In this document: positions 29,001-36,973 of the stretch, piece by piece
Layout of the letters: the number at the start of each line of letters is the position of its first letter
Position numbering within the stretch: position 1 is the first letter of the stretch
Source: a virus
Length of the DNA stretch: 58,422 nucleotides
IMG/VR virus record: IMGVR_UViG_3300021963_000148
Span: 1 to 58,422 of that record
Strand: one strand, 5' to 3'
Notes under the pieces: generated by a model
What the model was told of the DNA's origin: nothing
The model's input: only the letters and a program-made list of their open reading frames with translations
Database searches by the model: none
Translations under genes and position numbers: made by a program

Positions 29001-32000
29001 AGTGTGTCTAGAGCAGAAGGTTCTTTCGTTATCACAGCAGTTCCAACAAATAGAACATTTTCATACTATGCCAAAGCAAGAGTCGGAACAGCAAACCCTA
29101 CAGAGCTGTCAACGACCTTTGCGCAAATTAGACAGGGCGGCTTTTATACCGGTGCTGAAATTGGAACCCCTGTATTCACAGTGACTAGTAATGGTACTAG
29201 CGGAACATTATCTACAGCTTGGAATATTGCCACAAGTTCTAACAGAATAGCATTTACAGGAACTGCTCCGGAACTAGGAGCACCAATAACAGGCACCGGC
29301 CTTGGTGTTGGTTCACAGGTAACTTCAATATTGGGCACCGGCGGTGTAGTAGTTACTCCGTTACTGACTGCTGATTATCCAATAGGCACAACAGTAGTGT
29401 CTGTGTCCAGCACCAGTAGTGTACAAGTTGGACTTGGAGTCAGCGATGGCTCAGGCACAGCAACATTTGTTACAGAAATTAACGGATTAGATCTTACATT
29501 ATCAAGACCTTTAGCAGCAGCTATCAAAGGAAACACAGTTACCTATAGTGGTATATCTGGGACTAATGTCGTAGGTATAGGTAGCAGCGCAACCTTTGAT
29601 ATTACTAGAGATAATACAACCACTTACTCATCAATAATTCTTAATACGCCCGGCACTGATTATGCTGAAGGCGACACTATTAAAATATTAGGCACTGCTC
29701 TTGGCGGCACATCCACAGCAAATGACCTTTATTTAAACGTTGAAACAATTGGCGGTGGTGGATCTATAGTGAGTGTATCTGTTATTGAGGGTGAGGCAAA
29801 TCCTGTAGCTAATCAAACAGTAACAGGTGTTGACAACACTGTTTATACCACAGCAGCAGCAGGAACTGGAGCAGTATTCCAAGTAACAAGATCAGGTAGT
29901 GCGTACACTGCTGGCATAACAACAGCAGGTTCAAATTATTCAAACAGTGAAACTTTTACAGTTCCAGGAACTGTGTTTACCCTTGGAGCAAGTCCAGCAA
30001 ACGATGTTACTATAACTGTGTCACAGGTAGCAAATTCGTATACCAGTATAATACAAGATTCTACAACTGGCGTAGGCAGTGCTGCACAATTTTCAATATC
30101 AAGAAACGGCACTGTGTATTCAGTGACATTAACTAATCCGGGCTCGGCATACATTGACACCGAAGTGCTGACAATATTTGGCACACAACTTGGCGGAGCA
30201 TCGCCTGCTAACGATCTAACAATCAGCGTAGTGTCTACAACGCTCACTGGCGGCATATCTACATTTACAAGTTCAGGATTGGCCAGCAATTTATCAGGAG
30301 CAATCACTGAAGTTGCTGTAACAGGTACTGGAGCATATCAAGTTACCTATACAAATATTGGTGGTTCAAATGTAGCAGCTCTGGGCACATCGGCACAATT
30401 TACTGTGACTAGAACTGGTAGCACCTACAGCTCAATCACTGTTAGCAACGGCGGAACAAATTATCGTGTCGGAAATAAAATATTACTTAGCGGAACCTCA
30501 TTGGGCGGCGCAACCCCTACCAATGATGTTGAAGTAACTGTTGGCACAGTATCCACAGGTGCTATTGTAGATCCTATTTTTATAGGTACACATACTGCTT
30601 CTGCTGGATTTACGTTTGCTTTATATTCTTCAATCACAGTCAGCGAATTTACCACAGCAGTAATACCGCAATCTACTACATTGTCGTTTGCTGCGTTGGC
30701 TACTATTCGAGTAGACTTTTTAGCAGCGCACGGAATACCTCCAGGTGGAGCATTTATTGTAGTTCCTACGTCGGATAACGGCTCAAACAATCACACACTA
30801 GCTGGCGGCTCATACACAGCAACATCTATACCAACTGCTACTTCTTTAAGTTATCAAGCTAGAGCAGCTGGCTCGATTTCAGGAACAATTACTGGAAGAA
30901 TTTATGCAAGACCAGATTCGTTCTTTACACATAGACCATTTGATGGCGGTGTTCAATTGGGCACAGGCGGGCCACAACACGGAGTACAAGCAGTACGTCA
31001 AAGTAAAAAGTATATTCGTTATCAGTCTGGTAAAGGTATCATGTATACCACTGGTGCGTTATTTGCTCCAAGTTACGATATACAAAATATTGTTGCCGAA
31101 GGTGTTGAAGTTGGTTCAGTGATTACAATTACTTTAGATGAAAACGATCATGGTTTTCAAATTGGCGCAAAGGTAAGAATCACTGGAGTAATAACACCTG
31201 GGTACGACAGTAACACAGAATATTATCCAGACGAAGATTACACAGTTACTGAAGTTGTTAGCGAACGAGTATTTCGTGTAACAGCATTAAGAAGACTAGG
31301 ATCAAAAATTCCAACATTAGGATTTAGCTGTCAAGTATCTACCTTAAATTGGAAAGGTGCTGTGGTAAGAGCAGGTGCGTTTGATGATCAAAACGGCATG
31401 TTCTGGGAATACAATGGCGACGAACTAGCAGTAGTTCAACGCTCATCAACCAAACAGCTAGCTGGAACAATCACTGCTGTTCCAGGCAGTAACACAATCA
31501 TAGGAACAAACAGTCGTTTCTTAGATCAACTTAAAGCTGGTGATTTTGTAGTAGTCAAAGGAATGACACATGTGATCACCACAGTGGCCTCAGATACATC
31601 TATAACTGTTAATCCAGATTTCCGTGGTGTTAGCACAGTAACAGGCAGTAAAATATGTTTGGTTACAGACAAGCGAGTGCCTCAGCATGAGTTTAATCGA
31701 GATCGATTAGACGGTACTGGACCAAGCGGCTACAAAGTTGACATTACAAAAATGCAGATGATTGGTATCCAATACACTTGGTATGGTGCTGGATTTATTG
31801 ATTTTATGATACGTGGTAGCGATGGTAATTTTGTGTTTGCGCATCGTATGCGAAATTCCAACGTTAATTCAGAAGCGTTTATGCGTACTGGTAACTTGCC
31901 GGTGAGATATGAAGTTGCTAACTACGGTGCTGTGTCACGATTAACCAGCAGTATTTCACCTTCGGCGTCAACAATACCTGTAGAATCAACAGAATTTTTT

Positions 32001-33863
32001 CCGGATTCGGGTGTTGTGTATGTAGACAACGAACTTATATCTTATACAGGAAAAACAGCCACAACCTTAACTGGCGCTGTTCGTAGTGCGCAATTAAGTA
32101 ATTTCCAATCAGGAGCATTAAGAAGTTACAGAGCAGGAGTTGCCGCTGACCATACTCAGAAAACTGGAGTCATTTTATTAACAAACACTACAACGCCGTT
32201 GATTAGCCACTGGGGTAGTGCGTTTTTAACTGACGGAAGATTTGACGAAGATCGAGGATATTTGTTTAGCTATACATCAACTGGTAACTCAATTTCTACT
32301 ACAAAGAAAACAGTGTTTTTGATTCGATTAGCACCATCTGTATCAAACGCGGTGGTGGGAGACTTAGGGGAAAGAGAACTGTTAAACAGAGCTCAGTTAC
32401 TGCTTAACGAAATTTCTATTGCGTCAGACACAGGCACAGGTGGTATCGTGGTTGAAGGTGTATTGAATCCACAAAACTATCCGTTGAATCCGGGCGACAT
32501 TACATGGGGTAGACTAAGCGGTCTAGCTCAAGGTGGACAACCAAGTTTTGCTCAGATCGCTCCGGGTGGTTCTGTTAACTGGGCAGGCGGCGGATCTTAT
32601 ACATTTACCACAGCTACTGCGCTTAACACAGTAACTGGTAACGCTACTGTTCCTACAGGTACTGCCTTTAACAGAAGTTCTGGAACAACTATTGCGTATG
32701 TTACAAGAACCAGTTGGGACGGTATTGGCGCTGTAGTAGGTCAAGCAGTTTCTGATGCCAAATTTCCATCAGGAACTACAGTAACCGCTAGAACACTTAG
32801 CCCAACACCTACAGCAACTACGTTGCCGCAACTATCATCTTCAGCACAACGAGTATTCACGATAGGGTCTGGCAGCTTTGTATTGTATTATTATCAAGCA
32901 AGTTGGGCAACATTACAAGGATCAACTACAGTAACTGACATTTTTACCAATGATACTAGCTTGTTTGCTGACGGCACATACGTAACAGCCGTAACAGGAC
33001 CAAGCGGCGGCTATTATACTGTTTCTTTCAGCACCCCTACACTAAGAAACAGTAACAACAATGAGTTTAATTCGTTTAGATTTGCTGGTAATAGAGCTAT
33101 TGGAAATACCATACATTTCTTCCAACAAGCTAGCTGGGCTGCTTTACCTGTTGATGTTATCGCAGGACAAACAACCAACGATGGCAAGTTTAGTGGTGGA
33201 ACTCAAATTAGTTCTGTAAGTACCCTAAGAACATTTGCGGGAACTAGTTATTATGCTGTGACTTTTAACGCAGGAAATACTGCTTTAGTTTCTGCCAGTG
33301 GTACTGTGACGTTTAATACAACGTTGTATTACACACTATCGTTTAGTAGAGCATCAACATCTGCGGTTAATAACACTAATAATATTACATTTTCGTTGGC
33401 ACAATCTACTGCTAATACTTCTACAATTTACTTTACACAAGCAAGTTGGGAAGCATCAGGCGCAGCAGCCAACACTGAAATTGCTACAACAGAAACTAAG
33501 TTTCCTGCTGGTACTCGTGTACAATCAGTAAGTACTTTACAAACATTTGCCAGCACGACCTATTACACTGTTACGTTTACTCAGACAACAAACGTTGTGA
33601 TAACTGGCGGCAATACAGTACAGTTCCAATTTGGTAATCCGCCTTATGCGTTACCGGGCGAAACTATATTTTCGTTCATTACCAATCCGGGCTCTACAGA
33701 CGCACTGAGTTTGAATAGTTTGAAAGAATTAACAACTACAGCACTTGGTGGTCGTGGCACATTCCCAAATGGTCCTGACGTATTGGCTATTAACGTGTAT
33801 AAGGTATCAGGAACAGCGGTTCCGGCAAATATTATTTTGCGTTGGTCTGAAGCTCAAGCCTAA
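26031..33863 (+). CDS. 2,610-residue modular virion structural protein
   Basis: The largest gene of the window; ribosome site aagagag. Residues ~1-850 carry five helical repeats with the signature KC.RD..Y.IDAY..DLRY.GNEET, separated by coiled linkers. Residues ~1180-1505 contain four ~75-110-residue beta modules (SAQF.VTR.G..YS...N.G..Y..G...L.GT.LGG..P.NDV). The central region (~1630-1960) includes GGVQLGTGGPQHGVQAVRQ and IGIQYTWYGAGFIDFMIRG, typical of very large structural proteins of T4-like aquatic phages. Residues ~2220-2540 have four further repeats with QASW...T...F..GT.V..VST. No transmembrane segments. Likely part of the tail-fibre or baseplate periphery; function not known. Confidence 0.75.
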   Translation: MAKKKINNYVFRPGMSYLGNLKPNAYASILANREHLKKELSGFINRRVTVDTAFQYYPEAIRLLTNNRTYMQYEVVAWIQYQVANNIAPFVGYTYDSAKCLRDTLYNIDAYIHDLRYGGNEETRRIAGFYWIGSTPQIDGPRTPETAAYTFLRSLINNYILTRTAAPSYQGTYSQYTTSPSAESQVASKVTALTQITIDVITNGLSSLPAIQYKASTYENYTYSVEKCERDFGFVIDAYLNDLRYDGTEDTTRVVKLYYDGDTLQVDGSGQAEVEAHRFIRERINSNIIQNVVGTEDYTEAVRLLTENKTYLQYEVTAWIQDQIDTASKCVRDIGYLIDGVQYDVVLGTNYNAVFLGLAEYNSLDNDFIVLDTIRRAGLEVADLTAVAASTAATTRATTFFNEVRDIATNGRTAADVITFTNPTSATASQIAAKDKLIANKNFLAAEVNAWVADTYPLHDHDEAKCTRDVKYAIDAICYDILYGGNSATYDQAKFFFYGFASGAPGIDPTHRLQTVAAYGRLKTIIAQVVQGVPVIKTTTGSTPNTLTQVTSGANASSGDATTIQTLVQITADVVNATTQAAANLILASIPRTLPNVSWAPTALQNAQSAIAAAKTTIVNGVVDFNGFTYDQAKCIRDAGYVIDAYIYDLRYNGNEETYRVTTKYYYGNEIQVDGDRYPEAYAHTFLRNTINNYILPRIVAPSFQNVYTQVTTSPSAESGATSRITALSDVLINLLLNGTGSLPAISYRTVPYQVLTPQVVTVGLTPETGAAAKIVELSNILLTLIPGGLSVLATPISSTYGRLKIQGKYTTDDFLLITNTSTNNIIYNFSNIDTGGTIEQEVLEDDDFVKFLQTTDGVTSIKLNYDTSSMSSNDDIQIFVENSEQIVRPYDFGTDAIERHRVATPQSMLDADFEYGLQPTKWQAIAVARGYPSIYEIPGTDQDVTSILSDASAGTSGVGGSLITVTTNSSHGFSVGTPVTIRGLTQSIPSVSRAEGSFVITAVPTNRTFSYYAKARVGTANPTELSTTFAQIRQGGFYTGAEIGTPVFTVTSNGTSGTLSTAWNIATSSNRIAFTGTAPELGAPITGTGLGVGSQVTSILGTGGVVVTPLLTADYPIGTTVVSVSSTSSVQVGLGVSDGSGTATFVTEINGLDLTLSRPLAAAIKGNTVTYSGISGTNVVGIGSSATFDITRDNTTTYSSIILNTPGTDYAEGDTIKILGTALGGTSTANDLYLNVETIGGGGSIVSVSVIEGEANPVANQTVTGVDNTVYTTAAAGTGAVFQVTRSGSAYTAGITTAGSNYSNSETFTVPGTVFTLGASPANDVTITVSQVANSYTSIIQDSTTGVGSAAQFSISRNGTVYSVTLTNPGSAYIDTEVLTIFGTQLGGASPANDLTISVVSTTLTGGISTFTSSGLASNLSGAITEVAVTGTGAYQVTYTNIGGSNVAALGTSAQFTVTRTGSTYSSITVSNGGTNYRVGNKILLSGTSLGGATPTNDVEVTVGTVSTGAIVDPIFIGTHTASAGFTFALYSSITVSEFTTAVIPQSTTLSFAALATIRVDFLAAHGIPPGGAFIVVPTSDNGSNNHTLAGGSYTATSIPTATSLSYQARAAGSISGTITGRIYARPDSFFTHRPFDGGVQLGTGGPQHGVQAVRQSKKYIRYQSGKGIMYTTGALFAPSYDIQNIVAEGVEVGSVITITLDENDHGFQIGAKVRITGVITPGYDSNTEYYPDEDYTVTEVVSERVFRVTALRRLGSKIPTLGFSCQVSTLNWKGAVVRAGAFDDQNGMFWEYNGDELAVVQRSSTKQLAGTITAVPGSNTIIGTNSRFLDQLKAGDFVVVKGMTHVITTVASDTSITVNPDFRGVSTVTGSKICLVTDKRVPQHEFNRDRLDGTGPSGYKVDITKMQMIGIQYTWYGAGFIDFMIRGSDGNFVFAHRMRNSNVNSEAFMRTGNLPVRYEVANYGAVSRLTSSISPSASTIPVESTEFFPDSGVVYVDNELISYTGKTATTLTGAVRSAQLSNFQSGALRSYRAGVAADHTQKTGVILLTNTTTPLISHWGSAFLTDGRFDEDRGYLFSYTSTGNSISTTKKTVFLIRLAPSVSNAVVGDLGERELLNRAQLLLNEISIASDTGTGGIVVEGVLNPQNYPLNPGDITWGRLSGLAQGGQPSFAQIAPGGSVNWAGGGSYTFTTATALNTVTGNATVPTGTAFNRSSGTTIAYVTRTSWDGIGAVVGQAVSDAKFPSGTTVTARTLSPTPTATTLPQLSSSAQRVFTIGSGSFVLYYYQASWATLQGSTTVTDIFTNDTSLFADGTYVTAVTGPSGGYYTVSFSTPTLRNSNNNEFNSFRFAGNRAIGNTIHFFQQASWAALPVDVIAGQTTNDGKFSGGTQISSVSTLRTFAGTSYYAVTFNAGNTALVSASGTVTFNTTLYYTLSFSRASTSAVNNTNNITFSLAQSTANTSTIYFTQASWEASGAAANTEIATTETKFPAGTRVQSVSTLQTFASTTYYTVTFTQTTNVVITGGNTVQFQFGNPPYALPGETIFSFITNPGSTDALSLNSLKELTTTALGGRGTFPNGPDVLAINVYKVSGTAVPANIILRWSEAQA
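26310..28050 (+). repeat. In-frame helical repeats (KCxRDxxYxIDAxxxDLRY type)
   Basis: Five copies start near 26328, 26710, 27015, 27420 and 27927. The third and fourth are degenerate in the second half (VVLGTN, ILYGGNSATY). Related copies occur in the other giant gene near 12410 and 13305. Confidence 0.75.
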
Positions 33864-33867
33864 ACCG

Positions 33868-33895
33868 TTGACATCTTAGGGTCATACCGTATAAA
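33868..33895 (+). promoter_or_regulatory. Strong sigma70-like promoter of the heptose operon
   Basis: TTGACA at 33868-33873, a 16-base spacer, and TATAAA at 33890-33895 (reading on as TATAAAATA). The expected start lies at about 33902, next to the ATG at 33903, so the mRNA would be leaderless or nearly so. Confidence 0.65.
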
Positions 33896-33909
33896 ATATA
33901 GTATGACCC
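33879..33909 (+). promoter_or_regulatory. Hairpin enclosing the -10 and the start codon
   Basis: A perfect 9-bp inverted repeat, gggtcatac (33879-33887) and gtatgaccc (33901-33909), with a 13-base loop holding the -10. The right arm contains the ATG at 33903. No T-run follows, so this is not a terminator. In read-through RNA the start codon would be paired; in RNA started at the local promoter the left arm is missing. Confidence 0.6.
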
Positions 33910-34295
33910 GAATATTCGTTAACGGCACTTTTGACATTTTACATATTGGACATCTAGAACTGCTGAAATATGCTCGCAGTTTAGGTGACCATCTCACCGT
34001 TGGCATTGACTCTGATGCTAGAGTATCCAGGCTCAAAGGCCCAACTCGACCAATAAACAATCAACAAGAACGAACAACAATGTTACAGCATCTACGATCA
34101 GTTGATGATGTTGTAGTTTTTGATACAGAACAAGAACTAGTTGATCTTATTGCCAATTCGGATATTATAGTCAAAGGCAGCGACTATCAAGGAAAGCCTA
34201 TTGTAGGCGCACATGTTAGTAAGCAATTAGTATTTTTTGAAAGAATCGATGGATATTCAACAACAGAAAAAATTCAAGATATTATTGATCGGTGA
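33903..34295 (+). CDS. hldC: D-glycero-D-manno-heptose 1-phosphate adenylyltransferase (HldE C-domain / HldC type)
   Basis: 130 residues equal to the C-terminal domain of HldE as a separate protein. GTFDILHIGH (residues 8-17) is the nucleotidyltransferase HxGH motif. ARSLGDHLTVGIDSD, RLKGPTRPIN and IIVKGSDYQGK follow the E. coli HldE sequence closely, and the end GYSTTEKIQDI corresponds to its STTNIIKKI. It makes ADP-heptose from heptose 1-phosphate and ATP. First gene of a five-gene overlapping operon. No ribosome site is seen before the ATG, in line with a leaderless mRNA. In E. coli the domain is fused behind the kinase; here it precedes the kinase as its own gene. Confidence 0.85.
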   Translation: MTRIFVNGTFDILHIGHLELLKYARSLGDHLTVGIDSDARVSRLKGPTRPINNQQERTTMLQHLRSVDDVVVFDTEQELVDLIANSDIIVKGSDYQGKPIVGAHVSKQLVFFERIDGYSTTEKIQDIIDR

Positions 34296-34998
34296 CAACT
34301 GCCTTGACATATATCAATACGGCACCGTAGATAGAATCAGTCCAGAAGCCCCTGTGCCAGTGTTTAAGTTTAGCTACGAAGAACACAGTCCGGGTATGGC
34401 TGGCAATGTTGCTTGTAATCTAAAAGCACTAGGCTGTGATGTTGACTACTTACACGGAGAGACTAGTACAAAAACTAGACTTGTAGATATTCGCAGTAAA
34501 CAACAGATTGTTAGAATAGATAATGATGTTGTTTCACAACCTATTGAATTTGAAACAGCAATACCTAAAATCTATGATGCTATTGTTATCAGCGACTACG
34601 ATAAAGGCACAGTGTCTTACGATATTATTGAAGAAGCTATTGCTACTAGAATGCCTGTGTTTGTTGACACAAAAAAAACAGATCTAGAACGACTTCAAGG
34701 TGCTTGGGTTAAAATTAACGAATTAGAATACAGCAAAATTAAATCTGAGTGTACAGGATTAATAGTTACCAAAGGTGCTAAAGGCGCAGTAATACCACAT
34801 CATGAATTTTCTTCTTCTGCTCCTGTGGTTGAAGTAGTGGATGTTACCGGAGCTGGAGACACATTTCTAGCTGCGTTAACGTATATGTATCTAGAAACAA
34901 AACAAATTACATCTGCTGTAGATTTTTCTAACAAAGCTGCGTCAATAACAGTACAACACGTAGGTTGTTATGCTCCAAATTTAAAGGAAATAAAATGA
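34249..34998 (+). CDS. hldA: PfkB-family heptose 7-phosphate kinase (HldE N-domain / HldA type)
   Basis: 249 residues from ATG 34249; a TTG at 34237 in frame is a less likely start. It overlaps the adenylyltransferase gene by 47 bases in another frame. VDRISPEAPVPVFKF and MAGNVACNLKALG match HldE almost residue for residue, and the PfkB signature DVTGAGDTFLAAL (residues 198-210) supplies the catalytic Asp. About 60 residues shorter than E. coli's kinase domain: the segment between the substrate region and TKTRLVDI is trimmed, as is the C-terminus. It phosphorylates D-glycero-D-manno-heptose 7-phosphate at C1. Whether the trimmed enzyme is active is unknown. Confidence 0.82.
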   Translation: MDIQQQKKFKILLIGDNCLDIYQYGTVDRISPEAPVPVFKFSYEEHSPGMAGNVACNLKALGCDVDYLHGETSTKTRLVDIRSKQQIVRIDNDVVSQPIEFETAIPKIYDAIVISDYDKGTVSYDIIEEAIATRMPVFVDTKKTDLERLQGAWVKINELEYSKIKSECTGLIVTKGAKGAVIPHHEFSSSAPVVEVVDVTGAGDTFLAALTYMYLETKQITSAVDFSNKAASITVQHVGCYAPNLKEIK

Positions 34999-35393
34999 CA
35001 CAATTACAAGGTTATCAAGAAAAAGGGTGGGGTTACGAATTAATATTTGCCACCAACGAGCATTATACAGGAAAAATTTTATGCTTTACAAAAGTAGGTG
35101 CTAAGTTCAGCATGCACTTTCACAAAGACAAAGTAGAAACTTGGTTTGTTAATACTGGAAAATTTAAAGTTCGATGGATAGATACTAGTAACGCAATCCT
35201 TTTTGAAAAGGAACTTAACACCGGCGACACTTGGCATAATCCTCCACTTCAGCCACATCAATTAGAAGCACTAACACCAAACGCAATGATTTTTGAAGTA
35301 AGCACTGCGGATTCTGTTGAAGACAATTATAGAATTATTCCAGGTGACAGTCAAGTAGTGTTGCCCGCAGACGGTGAAGGTACATTGTCATGA
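34995..35393 (+). CDS. Cupin-domain protein of the heptose operon
   Basis: 132 residues from ATG 34995 (ATGA overlap with the kinase gene; aagga ribosome site). A single cupin barrel: motif 1 with H41, H43 and E48 (SMHFHKDKVETW) and motif 2 with H88 (HNPPLQPHQLEAL), the usual four metal ligands. Small cupins of this type occur as sugar-phosphate isomerases or epimerases in surface-polysaccharide clusters, often annotated as mannose-6-phosphate-isomerase-like. A heptose-related isomerase role is possible, but it is not a GmhA homologue (GmhA has a SIS fold). Confidence 0.65.
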   Translation: MTQLQGYQEKGWGYELIFATNEHYTGKILCFTKVGAKFSMHFHKDKVETWFVNTGKFKVRWIDTSNAILFEKELNTGDTWHNPPLQPHQLEALTPNAMIFEVSTADSVEDNYRIIPGDSQVVLPADGEGTLS

Positions 35394-35881
35394 ACATCTA
35401 TCTAGACATGGATGATGTAGTTGCTGATTGGTTTGGCTACGCTAGAGCCTATCTCAAAGAACCGTTTTTTAAAGATGGCGACTTACTGCCTGAGACAACT
35501 TGGCGTAGGCTCAAAGATGATCAGCGAATGTATAGTAAGCTGCCAATAAAAGAAGGAGCTCACGAATTAGTAAAATGGGTCACTGATTATAAAACAAAAA
35601 CAAACTGTGGATTGTATTTTTTAAGTGCTATTCCTAAAGGCAATGACATGCCATGGGCTCCACAGGATAAAGTATTTTGGGCATTTGAAAATTTCCCACA
35701 CATTCCAGTATTTCTTGGTCCTTACAGCTATGAAAAACATATGCACTGTCGTAACGTAGGCGACATTCTAATTGACGACAGGACCTCAAATTGCGAAGAA
35801 TGGATTCAAGCTGGCGGCCGAGCACACATTTATAAAGATTGGCCTAATTGTAAAACTTGGCTGGAGAAGACCCTAGGATGA
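35390..35881 (+). CDS. HAD-family phosphatase, 5'(3')-deoxyribonucleotidase-like
   Basis: 163 residues. The DxD nucleophile motif is at residues 6-8 (YLDMDDVVADW); the later acid motif GDILIDDRTSNC near residues 122-133 completes the HAD active site. The overall pattern (AD after DxDxxx, GAHELVKWV, FLSAIP) fits the NT5C-type deoxynucleotidases often found in phages. It overlaps both neighbours by ATGA inside the heptose operon, so it may instead, or also, dephosphorylate heptose 1,7-bisphosphate, the GmhB step, which is otherwise missing. The zinc-binding Cys cluster of classical GmhB is absent. Confidence 0.7.
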   Translation: MNIYLDMDDVVADWFGYARAYLKEPFFKDGDLLPETTWRRLKDDQRMYSKLPIKEGAHELVKWVTDYKTKTNCGLYFLSAIPKGNDMPWAPQDKVFWAFENFPHIPVFLGPYSYEKHMHCRNVGDILIDDRTSNCEEWIQAGGRAHIYKDWPNCKTWLEKTLG

Positions 35882-36750
35882 TAGTAGTTACTGGCGCAGC
35901 GGGATTTATAGGATCTAATATAGTTCATGGCCTAAACAAACTAGGACGCACTGACATTATCTGTGTTGACAATTCTCGTGCTAATATAGAGTTGACCTAT
36001 GACAAATGGCTTTCTATTGACGAGTTTTATGAAGAATTTAACAAATGGAATAAAGTTGAGGTTGTTTATCACGAGGGTGCGATATCTAGTACAACAGAAC
36101 GTGATAAAAATCTAATACACAGAAAAAATAAAAATCCCACAGTGTTTCTTATAGATAAAGCAATCGAACATGATTTTCTTTTATCATATGCTAGCTCTGC
36201 TAGTGTGTATGGAGCCGGGCCGTTGTTTAAAGAAAATCAATCTCTCGATCCTAGATCTTTGTACGCACAAAGCAAAGCCGACACAGATTACTATACCGCT
36301 ATCAAACTATTAGAAAATCCTAGAGCTAAGTTACAAGGCTGGAGATATTTTAATGTATATGGCAATGGTGAAAAGCACAAAGGAGCGCAGGCAAGTCCTA
36401 TACACAAGTTTTCTCAACAGGCACAGATAGAAGGAACTGTGTTTGTATTCAAAGGCAGTGAAAATTTTCTAAGAGATTTTATCTGTGTTGATGATATTGT
36501 TAATATTAAATTGTCAGTAGGACACTGGCACAGCGGTATATTCAATTTAGGCACAGGCACAGTTATTTCTTTCAAAGATGTAGCTGAGCTTGTTGCTAAA
36601 AAATACAATGCTTCGATAAAAGAAATTGAATTTCCTGCTGAATTAGAAGGGCAGTATCAGACGTACACCTGTGCTGATATAGAAAAATTAAAATCAGTGA
36701 TTGGGGATTACCAATTTATTTCGGTAAAAGATTTTCTAGATCGACTCTAA
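35878..36750 (+). CDS. hldD: ADP-L-glycero-D-manno-heptose 6-epimerase
   Basis: 290 residues from ATG 35878, which overlaps the upstream stop (ATGA) and gives MIVVTGAAGFIGSN, aligned with E. coli HldD's MIIVTGGAGFIGSN. NAD(P) loop G6xxG9xxG12; YHEGAISSTTERD (64-76) is the HldD hallmark; catalytic Y129-x3-K133 and K168 (EKHKGAQAS) are all present. The C-terminus FPAELEGQYQTYT matches FPDKLKGRYQAFT. It converts ADP-D,D-heptose to ADP-L,D-heptose, the donor for LPS inner-core heptosyltransferases. Last gene of the operon; its 3' end overlaps the convergent gene at 36716 by 35 bases, with no terminator seen. Confidence 0.9.
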   Translation: MIVVTGAAGFIGSNIVHGLNKLGRTDIICVDNSRANIELTYDKWLSIDEFYEEFNKWNKVEVVYHEGAISSTTERDKNLIHRKNKNPTVFLIDKAIEHDFLLSYASSASVYGAGPLFKENQSLDPRSLYAQSKADTDYYTAIKLLENPRAKLQGWRYFNVYGNGEKHKGAQASPIHKFSQQAQIEGTVFVFKGSENFLRDFICVDDIVNIKLSVGHWHSGIFNLGTGTVISFKDVAELVAKKYNASIKEIEFPAELEGQYQTYTCADIEKLKSVIGDYQFISVKDFLDRL

Positions 36751-36973
36751 GTTTGTTGAGTTCGGCTCGAGCGTCGACATGAAAAGAATAATTAATTGGA
36801 GCCCAAGCAACGTTTTCCAAAGTGTCGTCGATTCTTTTTACAGCATCTGTAAATCGACGAAAAAGTTTTTCAGCTTGAGCTTTTTTGTCGCCGTCTAATT
36901 GATCTATAACTTCTTTAAATCGATCAAAATCTTTTTTAAACTGAGCATTATTTTTAATAGTTAAGAATGTCAT
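36716..36973 (-). CDS. Small helical hypothetical protein
   Basis: 85 residues, mostly charged and helical (FKEVIDQLDGDKKAQAEKLFRRF, DARAELNKLRVDLENL), probably a coiled coil. Start ATG overlaps the stop of the upstream gene (ATGA), and the end runs antisense into hldD. Last gene of the gp14-gp15 operon. Not recognised. Confidence 0.6.
   Translation of the reverse strand: MTFLTIKNNAQFKKDFDRFKEVIDQLDGDKKAQAEKLFRRFTDAVKRIDDTLENVAWAPINYSFHVDARAELNKLRVDLENLLPK

Noticed and set aside
33879-33909. Rho-independent terminator after the 2,610-residue gene
   Set aside because: The hairpin is not followed by a T-run and overlaps the next start codon; treated as regulatory.
35857-35877. TTG start of hldD at 35857
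   Set aside because: ATG 35878 matches the E. coli HldD N-terminus and forms the same ATGA overlap as the rest of the operon.
35390-35881. Classical GmhB phosphatase
   Set aside because: The zinc-binding Cys cluster and GmhB motifs are missing; kept as HAD/NT5C-like with only a possible heptose role.
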